A program made the translations under genes and the position numbers. A stretch of 64,000 bases of DNA. Source: Sphaerosporella brunnea (taxonomy: Eukaryota > Ascomycota > Pezizomycetes > Pezizales > Pyronemataceae). The notes under the pieces were generated by a model. That model was given only the letters and a program-made list of their open reading frames with translations, did no database searches and was not told the DNA's origin. Position 1 is the stretch's first letter. Every line of letters starts with the position of its first letter. Positions 56,661 through 64,000 of this stretch are shown here, in pieces. Location: positions 1 to 64,000 of the forward strand of contig VXIS01000238.1 in assembly GCA_008704415.1 (NCBI GenBank), written 5' to 3'.

Positions 56661-57765
56661 TGCAGCAGTCAGTGCCCCACAGGTCGGGTGTCACTCTGCC
56701 AGAAATAGCGAGCCCACGCTTGAGTGCCTTCCTCATACAAACCAGGAAGCAACCGTGCGGTCCCTCCCTGACGAGCGCCATCACATAGGGCCATGCTGAA
56801 TCTGGGTACAGACATTGCTGCGGATCGCGATTGCCAACCGCCCAGTAATCGGGACTGCCTCTAGCGGGTGAGACACACTGTCCATGCTGGTGCTGCGAAA
56901 CATTCAGTCCAGGATGGCGGGAGCGTTGGCGGGTGCTGTGCTGTGTGAACGGTGAAGCTCTGGGCAGGATAATCACACGCGACCGGGACATCAATGAAAG
57001 TGCACGTGTTCATACCGGTAGGCAAACAGTCGAGACCGAAACGTCTTCGTCCAATTCGGGCAACATCGAAATTGAAGGGTTGAACGCGATGTCCGCGGCG
57101 CTCATGGTGGCATAGGCGAAGATGGTGGCAACGAACTGGCCCGATTGCTCGAGGATGGGGTACCGATTGTGCAGCCTCTCGTCGCGGATTCGGTTCTCGG
57201 CGGTCAGGCCATCCGGGAGTTTTGGTCGTGCTGACTGGCGGGAGAGAACGCGGTCAAGTTATCATTGCAGTTTGGTAGTGCGCGGATTGTGCAAATGGTT
57301 GACTGCCCTCGAGACGCACCAACAACCTGGCTCTTGCAAGGGAACCCACTACGCATAATCCATTTTCGCCCACACGTCGGTGCGGACGGCACAATGTCGG
57401 AGGCGACGTCGGGTAAAGGCTTGAGTTGCCTGTCCCTGCGACGTTAAAGCTGGCCCAGCGGAGCCAAGGAGGCCCGGCGTGATCAAGGAGTCATGAAGGC
57501 GTAGACGGCTCACGGGGGTGGCGGGAGGAGGGAGTTAGGAAGCGGCACCGGTGATAATTCACGTGGGGTAGAGGATATAAGACACACCGAGCGTATGTCT
57601 TGTGGGGGTATCTAGAATACAAGGATCCATGGCAGCGCGGGGACCATTCCTCACATTGACATTCAAACAGTGATAGCGACGGCGATACATCATATCCTAT
57701 GGACATATTCGATGACCACAAATCCTGCGAGCGGAGGCCAAAAATAAAGCATAAACCCCTTACTC
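56661..57765. other. No recognised intact gene
   Basis: The minus frame 56656-56994 may be upstream sequence of the decayed kinase. The rest, up to the end of the intact kinase gene, holds no motif. Confidence 0.35.
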
Positions 57766-60036
57766 CTACCGATCCGCGATGCCCCGCTCCAAGACCCGCA
57801 ACACCTCGTCATACATATCGCTTATATCCTCCTCGCGCTGTCGCTGGGGAGGCGCCATCACCGGTGGCGCGTATCGAGTGATGATCCACCGTGGAGTGTC
57901 GGTGCGGTTTCGCCTGTTGGCGATGAGCTGACGCCACTCGTCCACCACCGCGCATAATTGCTGCTTTGCGGTGTCGTTGAATGTGGGAAACACCTGCTGC
58001 ATGAACATGTCCTGCTGTAAATACATATGCTTCTTGCTCGCGGCGGTCGTGCGGATGTCGTCAGACTGGTCCGGTACCGTGGTAAGACTGGTGAAGATGG
58101 TGGGACGCGGCTTCGGAGTCCGTAGACGGCCGCGCTCGTCGTAGGAGATGGCGATATCCAGCAGAACGTAGTAGAAGCTCTCCAGATCCTGAATCGGCGA
58201 GTGCGCCCCATTCATCGTCCCTGTCAGCAGGTCAATGCTCATGTACTTGAACGTGCCGGTGATGAAATCGGCGCCGGACACTCCCTGTCGCGCGCGATCT
58301 ATCGCGAAGTCGAAGTCGATCAGGAACCCGTACGGCGCAGTTGCGGATGTGCCTTGTTGAGGGTGGAGGAGGATGTTGTTGAGGGACACGTCGCGATGCA
58401 CGATGTTGTGCACGGTGTACATGTGGCGATGACCAAGCACCGCATCCCTCAGCGCGAGGAGAAGGTGTTTGTACGATGTGAACGAGAGCAACGGGAACCC
58501 CAATGGACGCATAATCAGACGCGTTTTGACGCGGTTCTGGAGGCGGATGCTGTTGGCCACGGTGCGATAGAGGTTCTTGCTGGTGTCGGTGAGACTCCAT
58601 ATCGCATTGTAGCTTTTGTCTTGCGCGCCGTGGTCGATGCCTTTTCTGACGTGGCCAGCAACGTCCATGAGCAGTCCCGACTGAGGCACGTCGGTATGCC
58701 ATATGTACTCTGGCAAGCCCAGCGTTCCCGGCGGAATTCGCGCCAGGAAATCACCCTCCTGATCCCGCTCCGTGGCTCGCCACTGGTCTTTGATGACACA
58801 TGACCACGGGCTGCCGTCCGGGGCATCGAATGGCCGGGCACGCCAGCAGACGGTTCCACGCGTTGCGATCGCATACCGACGGACGATGAAGGTGCGGTCA
58901 ATGCGGTACTTCTGGCGATCGGCGCGGATGAAGGGGTCCGGCAGGGTGCGGTTGACGAAGTGGACCGTAGGATCATAGACGACGTCGAGCCCAGGGCGGA
59001 GCGGGTTCCATCTGATCGTGGGATCGAACCCAATCGCTTCGGCGTCTCGTGTCGTGAAAAACCTCATCGTGCCGACAAAGGTTTTGGGTCGCTTGTGGAT
59101 GTCTATTGGAGTCGACGCGACTGCTCCGGACCGGTCGAAACGGAACACCCGCATGACCTCGCCGCAGAGAGTGAAGGCAAAGGCCCAGCACCTCTGCGGT
59201 TGAGTGCCGAACAGTTCACGCACGTAATTTGCGAGCTGGATGAAGGTTCTGTCCCGGCCGTCTTTGCACGGGTTGCTCTTCAGCTCGCCAACAACGCGGA
59301 CCTGATCCCAGTGGGTGCGAGCGGTTTCGCCGGGCAGGCAGCAGCGCACGAGGAGATCTCCTTTTCTGTTGGCATCTCCGTTCTTGAGCACGAGATTGCC
59401 GGAGCGTACATACTGGATGGTGCACCCCAACGCGGGCGTGGACTCGCCTGACGGTGTAATCGTGGCCGTTGGCGCAGCCTTCGGTCGTCTGGACGGGCGC
59501 TTCGTCGGTGTGTCTTCGAGCAGTGGGACGATGTTGGCGAAAAACCAATCCAGCACGCCCTTCTCGAGCGTGGACTCTGGCCATCCGACCCACCGGCATC
59601 CATCGTGGAGGTGTGCGGGGATGGCGATGTCGTCGACAATACCGTCCCACAGCGCGTCGACGTCGTAGATGACTCTGTCCCAGAGCTCGTTGTACAAACT
59701 GAGATCTGTCACCTTGCGAGACGCCTTCGATCCCTTTTTCAGTCGGTTGCCGGTGTCGTTGAATGCGTGCGGACGCAAGGCATCGGACGTCAGGCTGGGC
59801 GGAGTGGACAGGGGCGTCCACGCGGTCGAGTCGCTCGCCTGCGCCAGTCCTTGGATGGAGATCTCCGCCATCGATGCGGCCAGGTCGTGGGCGGCACTGG
59901 GTGGCACCGGAGCACGGCGGGGTGGCGGCGGACGAGTCCCGGACTGACCTGGGCGGGCCTCCGGGGATGGCGAGAGGGCATCGTCTGGGGGATGAGGAGT
60001 TCCGAGCAGCATACTGCGTGTGATGGCAGGCGTCAT
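57766..60036 (-). CDS. FunK1-type fungal protein kinase (756 aa)
   Basis: It is a single open frame. I chose the ATG at 60036 (MTPAITRSMLLG) because the frame upstream of it opens only at a TTG. The first 200 residues are low-complexity, rich in Pro, Ser and Thr. Then come the FunK1 N-domain (VVGELKSNPCKDGRDRTFIQ; AFTLCGEVMRVFRFDRSGAV), the ATP-lobe lysine K416 in SCVIKDQWR, the catalytic loop HRDVSLNNIL (H548-D550), LIDFDF (D574, with DFD in place of DFG), GTFKYMSIDLL and DLESFYYVLLDIAISYD. All key kinase residues are present, so it is probably active. FunK1 kinases are expanded in Agaricomycetes; their substrates are mostly unknown. Two decayed relatives lie at 47.2 and 56.1 kb. Confidence 0.92.
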   Translation of the reverse strand: MTPAITRSMLLGTPHPPDDALSPSPEARPGQSGTRPPPPRRAPVPPSAAHDLAASMAEISIQGLAQASDSTAWTPLSTPPSLTSDALRPHAFNDTGNRLKKGSKASRKVTDLSLYNELWDRVIYDVDALWDGIVDDIAIPAHLHDGCRWVGWPESTLEKGVLDWFFANIVPLLEDTPTKRPSRRPKAAPTATITPSGESTPALGCTIQYVRSGNLVLKNGDANRKGDLLVRCCLPGETARTHWDQVRVVGELKSNPCKDGRDRTFIQLANYVRELFGTQPQRCWAFAFTLCGEVMRVFRFDRSGAVASTPIDIHKRPKTFVGTMRFFTTRDAEAIGFDPTIRWNPLRPGLDVVYDPTVHFVNRTLPDPFIRADRQKYRIDRTFIVRRYAIATRGTVCWRARPFDAPDGSPWSCVIKDQWRATERDQEGDFLARIPPGTLGLPEYIWHTDVPQSGLLMDVAGHVRKGIDHGAQDKSYNAIWSLTDTSKNLYRTVANSIRLQNRVKTRLIMRPLGFPLLSFTSYKHLLLALRDAVLGHRHMYTVHNIVHRDVSLNNILLHPQQGTSATAPYGFLIDFDFAIDRARQGVSGADFITGTFKYMSIDLLTGTMNGAHSPIQDLESFYYVLLDIAISYDERGRLRTPKPRPTIFTSLTTVPDQSDDIRTTAASKKHMYLQQDMFMQQVFPTFNDTAKQQLCAVVDEWRQLIANRRNRTDTPRWIITRYAPPVMAPPQRQREEDISDMYDEVLRVLERGIADR

Positions 60037-60660
60037 GATCGATGTGGAAGTTAGATGGAGGTGCTGTGGATCCAAGATCTCACCAGGATGGAGGCTGACC
60101 TCGCCCTAAACCCTTACTTCGAATGACTGCGTGGTGGTTCTGCCAAGCATCGAGCGTATTTCTCATCGTATAGCACAGGAGTATGGCGGCCGGGGGTAGA
60201 AAGCCATAACTCGGAGGTGGTTTCGCTCATGTGATCGCATTCTGTCCCGCAGCATGCAAGTGATGCACTGGCAGAAGATATAACGCGACTTACCAAGTGT
60301 TCAAACAAAACCAATCACCTGGCAATCCCGACACCGTTCCTCCTCCGTCGCCATTCCTTCACCAATGTTTTCCCTCAACACTCCCGACGACACCCATCAC
60401 GCCAAGGATGGAACCAGTGCTCCTCACGGTTCGTCTAAGACCGCAGTCCAGGCTGGACCGTATGCCGCGGTCGAGTCCAGTTCACACTGAAGAGGGACCG
60501 CAACTATGCAGTCCAATCCAGTCCGCGGGACGCAGGGACTGGACAAGACCGCGGGTGACTACGGTCGACTGAATGATTAGTAAGCTCGGTGGATGTACTA
60601 TAGTAGTAGATATCCGTGGTGTTTGGGCGCCGTGTACCGCCAGCCTTCGCCGCACGGCGG
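60037..60660. other. Upstream region of the kinase; repeat fragment
   Basis: A TTATATC motif (minus strand, about 60274-60281) and CCCTAAACCC (60103-60112) lie upstream of the kinase start. 60425-60575 carries GACTGGAC-type sequence like repeat R1. Confidence 0.4.
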
Positions 60661-61155
60661 CAGGGCTGTCAAAAGTCCGGCCAGTCCGGCATTGAGCGCG
60701 GCCTGAACCGGACTGATTGAAACGGGCTTTTGAAATCACGGCCCGTTTGGACCAGGCTTTTTGGATCGAGACCCAGGCGCCTACGGGCACCCGCCAGGCC
60801 CAGAAGTACCCGGCGCCCGGCAGGCCCGCCAGGCATCTGTAGTTTTTTGTTTACACATACATCAAGGAAAGAAACATGAACGTGAGATACAGATTCAACA
60901 AACTGAAGGACCTCCAGATAGCCCTCCATCTCCGCACCCCGCTGTTCCAAGTCACTCAGCATACGCCCAGCGTTCGGCACAATGGCCGACCCGACCTTAA
61001 TTCAGGATACCGGGCACCGGCAGGCACCTATCAGATATCCAGGTTTTTCTTATGCCGGCCCGAGCCTGTCGGGCTTGCCACCTCACCGGCCCGACCTGAC
61101 CCACTCCGTGGGGCCCCATTTGACCTGGCGGCCGGCCGGACTATTGACAGCCCTG
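60661..61155 (+). mobile_element. hAT-like miniature element, copy A (495 bp)
   Basis: Ends are CAGGGCTGTCAAAAGTCCGG and ...GGCCGGACTATTGACAGCCCTG. The exact 8-bp duplication is CACGGCGG (60653-60660 and 61156-61163). It is the shortest copy of the family. An internal hairpin, AAACGGGC...GCCCGTTT, is shared by most copies. Confidence 0.95.
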
Positions 61156-61163
61156 CACGGCGG

Positions 61164-61919
61164 TGGACCCTTTTTGGGTGGCGGTGGGTCCTTTTCAGGT
61201 GGCGGTGAACCCTTCAAAACAACAGGAAAAATCTTCACGCACTTCACCACAGTTATGAATCTTACCTGACTGTACCGTAACCATCATCATTGTCGTCAGA
61301 TCCCTTAACAACCACGACCAAAGCTCTACCGCCACCGAACCTCCGAAGCCCAACCGCCACCAACGCTCAACCGCCACCGAAGCTCAACGTTCAGCATGAT
61401 GTCTGCCCAGAGCCAGAGTTCTCAGGCGGAGATGGTAGTGGTATAGCGGTCATGTATACCAGTCGGGTCACTTGAAGGATCGGTACAGCGGTCATGAATT
61501 CTAGTAAGGAAATCGACAAAAGATTGCTGTATGTTCGGGGGACTGCAGTCGACGACAGTCGACCGGGAACATGGTCGACTGCGGTCAACTGCAGGCGGTC
61601 CAAGCCGTGCTGCCCAAAAGACTACCAGTCCTGGTCCTGCCTTACGAATGGACCGTCACGTGCGATCCAGTGCAGCCTGGAGGGGAAGACTGGACCAGAC
61701 GGACCGTGAGGAGCACTGGATGGAACGGCTGGGGATAATTACCACACTCAGCACAGCAAGGGATGGCTGATCGCAGTTTTCTTGCATCTCAGCCCGGGCT
61801 TGCGTTACGCGCCTCCGACTTCATGCCCGCTGTCCTGCTCTTCAAGTGTATCCTGCAACCCAGCAATAGTCCAAAACAGAAGTGCCTATTCCTCCATCGG
61901 GGACTTTCCACCAGATGAT
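61164..61919. other. No recognised gene; repeat fragment
   Basis: Near 61160-61210 there are three short GGTGGCGGTGRACCCTT-like units. 61540-61725 is GACTGGAC/GTCGACTG-rich, resembling R1. Nothing else was seen. Confidence 0.4.
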
Positions 61920-62498
61920 CAGGGGTGCCAACAGACGGGCCGGCCCGCGGGGCAAACGGGGCCCCACAAAGTAGGCCGGGCCAGGGCGCGTGTCGCGTTT
62001 GTCGGATAGGCTTCGGGCGACGTTGTTAATGTCTTGATGCCTGACAGGCGCCTTTTGGTGCCGGTTGTGCCGGTATGTCGATCGAAACCCCCGCATCCCT
62101 GGCCTGTTATCAGTATTCCGGGACACCGTCTACGGGTGTTTGTGTGCAGTGCCGTTTCCGTGGTCGCCGAGGACGTATTCATGTGGCGGTCTCATTTCCA
62201 CGAGTGAAATGCAGGACTATTGGGTGAACGCTCTGGACAGCGGTGTTGCAGACCTGCTGGGACGCAGTTTGACGTCGTCTCGGGGTTCTTGTGTTATTTA
62301 AACCAATGGTAGATAGTTCGGGTGCCTGGCGGGACCGGTGGGCGCCTGCATGTCACGCAGCCCATCCGGCGCCCGTGGGCACCTGCATATCGGTCCAAAA
62401 TGCCTGGTCCAAACGGGCCTCGATTTGAAAAGCCCGTTTAATCCAATCGGGTTCAGACCTCGCCGAAAGCCGCACTGTCCGGTCTATTGGCACCCCTG
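61920..62498. mobile_element. hAT-like miniature element, copy G (579 bp), divergent
   Basis: Ends are CAGGGGTGCCAACAGACGGG and ...GGTCTATTGGCACCCCTG. The flanks CAGATGAT (61912-61919) and CCGATGAT (62499-62506) match at 7 of 8. The inside shares GGCCGGCC, GGGGCCCCAC, the CCAAACGGGCC...AAAGCCCGTTT hairpin and CGCCCGTGGGCACCTGC with the other copies, so it is an older subfamily. Confidence 0.8.
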
Positions 62499-62506
62499 CC
62501 GATGAT

Positions 62507-63673
62507 ACTCAGCGAGAGGAATCTATCCGACCATGACCAATGCGATCGTACGTGGGGTGTGTGGAAATATCTCTCGGCAACCAGACATCGTTATCTGCGG
62601 TGTTAAAACCAGTGGCTCAGCAAGTCGGCATGTCCGTCTTCACCCAACTGTCAGCGAGTGTTTCGTCCTTTATAGGGAAACCCAATCGGACCTGATTTCA
62701 CTCAAGCGCGCAGGGCGGGAGGGTACATGACGAAGGAGCAGCAGACGGGGCGGAGGAGGAGGAGGAGCAGCGGTCTCCTGGAATGTGGAGTGAAGCAGCG
62801 TCTTTTCCGTTTCCGGGTCGTGTTTTGCCAGATTTTCTTTCCTTGAGAGAGCCGCAGGCCGCCAGGAATAGGCTTATTCCTAACGTAGCGCAGGCTCTCT
62901 GTGGATAGATGCCGTGGCCGCACATGGCCGAATGCGTTGCGATCTGAACAAAAGAACATTCATGAAAGTAATCCTGAAACACGGTACGAGAGTTATCTCG
63001 TTGTTTCAAAGGCCACCCACGTCAAAGCTCAATGCTGGGTTGATTAACAATTCTAAGGCCGCCCTATGAGTTGTCTTCAGCCTGTCTCTCGCCATATCTC
63101 TTTCGGTCCACTGGTCAGAGGTGTCAGGCCGGTTGAAAAAATGAGCGATTTTGGGAACAAATGACCAATGCAGGGTAGCAAATTGTGAAGTGAAGGCAGG
63201 TCGCAGGGTGGGAACTGCTTTGATGTAAAACTGCCTGCAGCAGCGGATTTCCACCACTTCTGGTGGATGTCATAGCAACAAAAATGCACGAAGACACCGC
63301 ATATGATGACAGCGTTCGACCGCATGCGATCATTGCCTATATAAGCGGAGAGAGACGCTGCTACGCCTTAGGTGTCGGGGTAGATACAACGTCCTCGCTG
63401 GCTCGACGGCGGATACAGCGGAACGCGTCGGTCCTGGGAGTCGATGTACGATCAGTATCATCATCATTTGCCTACTCGTTTGTGAAGCGATTGCAAACCT
63501 AACATTGGTAACTCTTCCCGTTTGAGTATGACGAGTGATATTACATGGACAGGCTCTCGACGCTTTCATTTTCGCCGCCTAGGGGTTTAGATCGCCCTGT
63601 ACAAGCACCATCCGCCCGACACACACACCCAGCGAACCTACGACAAGCCACACCAACGACAACACTACACGCA
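62507..63673. other. No firmly recognised gene; promoter region of the edge gene
   Basis: The minus frame 63006-63257 has a protein-like product (FATLHWSFVPKIAHFFNRPD) but no family; it may be a decayed exon. GCCTATATAAGCGG at 63333-63346 is a TATA box candidate on the plus strand. The last 80 bp before 63674 are rich in C and A, as in fungal 5' leaders. Confidence 0.35.
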
Positions 63674-64000
63674 ATGGCATTTCATGTAAACCCACCCAAC
63701 CAGCAACTTCCCATGCCAGCATTCCCCGGGGCCGTGTCGGTGGTCAGGGGTACTTGCTCCTCCACGGCCAGCCGAACCTCATGTATCTCCCACTACCCCA
63801 ATCCGGGCGAAGGCTCTGAGTGGCTGTGCCCTCTATGCCACCGAGTTTGGCGCGGCAACGAACGGCGCCTCAGCAGCGTCCGGCAGCACCTCTCCCAAAT
63901 GGCCCCTGAGTACCGTGGGCGTTGGAGGAGGGTGTCGCGCAGGCAATGCCTCCGGAACAATCCTGACGCCGTCAATCTGTTCGGATCCTGCCCACTCCCG
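63674..64000 (+). CDS. Zinc-finger-like protein, 5' part, runs off the window
   Basis: An ATG (CGCAATGG) opens a frame that has no stop for the remaining 109 codons. The product has a Cys/His segment: WLCPLCHRVWRGNERRLSSV followed by RQHL, a C-x2-C...H arrangement like a degenerate C2H2 finger. The residues before it are rich in Pro, Ser and Thr. The frame may instead hold an intron beyond the edge. DNA or RNA binding is a guess from the finger alone. Confidence 0.5.
   Translation, partial: MAFHVNPPNQQLPMPAFPGAVSVVRGTCSSTASRTSCISHYPNPGEGSEWLCPLCHRVWRGNERRLSSVRQHLSQMAPEYRGRWRRVSRRQCLRNNPDAVNLFGSCPLP

Overview
The window looks like a transposon-rich, gene-poor piece of a basidiomycete genome, probably an Agaricomycete. 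The evidence is a full-length FunK1-type protein kinase gene plus two decayed kinase copies, short introns (54-74 nt) with GT...AG ends and CTRAY-like branch sites, and transposon families of kinds common in mushroom-forming fungi. The species cannot be named from this sequence. No tRNA, rRNA or CRISPR was found.

Layout. 0-5 kb: two oppositely oriented pieces of a LINE. The right-hand piece is split by an apparently intact Tc1/mariner-type DD34E transposon (1152-4520) with perfect 84-bp inverted repeats, a TA duplication, an intron-containing transposase gene and a second, convergent gene for a 380-residue SAM-like protein. 5-14 kb: dispersed repeats, a nested inverted-repeat element holding a 3 x 160 bp tandem array, a broken DDE transposase, a LINE tail and a broken ORF. 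The last two broken genes are interrupted by hAT-like miniature elements. 14-23 kb: mostly unrecognised sequence with two arrays of one 41-bp minisatellite, both next to telomere-like CCCTAA repeats. 23-35 kb: decayed DDE and hAT transposase genes, several tandem arrays and a G-rich island. 35-50 kb: another hAT-like miniature element, long stretches with no recognisable gene, and a FunK1 pseudogene at 47.2-47.8 kb. 50-64 kb: the genes most likely to be functional host genes. These are a 419-residue protein with a PD-(D/E)XK-like core (50499-51758), the 756-residue FunK1 kinase (57766-60036, minus strand) and the start of a zinc-finger-like gene running off the right edge (63674 onward). They are mixed with three more miniature elements and a separate hAT-type element (55111-55998).

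How it fits together. The best-supported theme is nested transposition. Seven copies of one miniature family with ends CAGGGCTGTCAA...TTGACAGCCCTG carry 8-bp target duplications (five exact, two slightly decayed), the mark of hAT transposition. A young two-gene mariner sits inside a LINE reading frame that closes up exactly when the transposon and one TA are removed. All gene calls rest on reading frames, motifs and splice sites seen by eye; no database search was possible.
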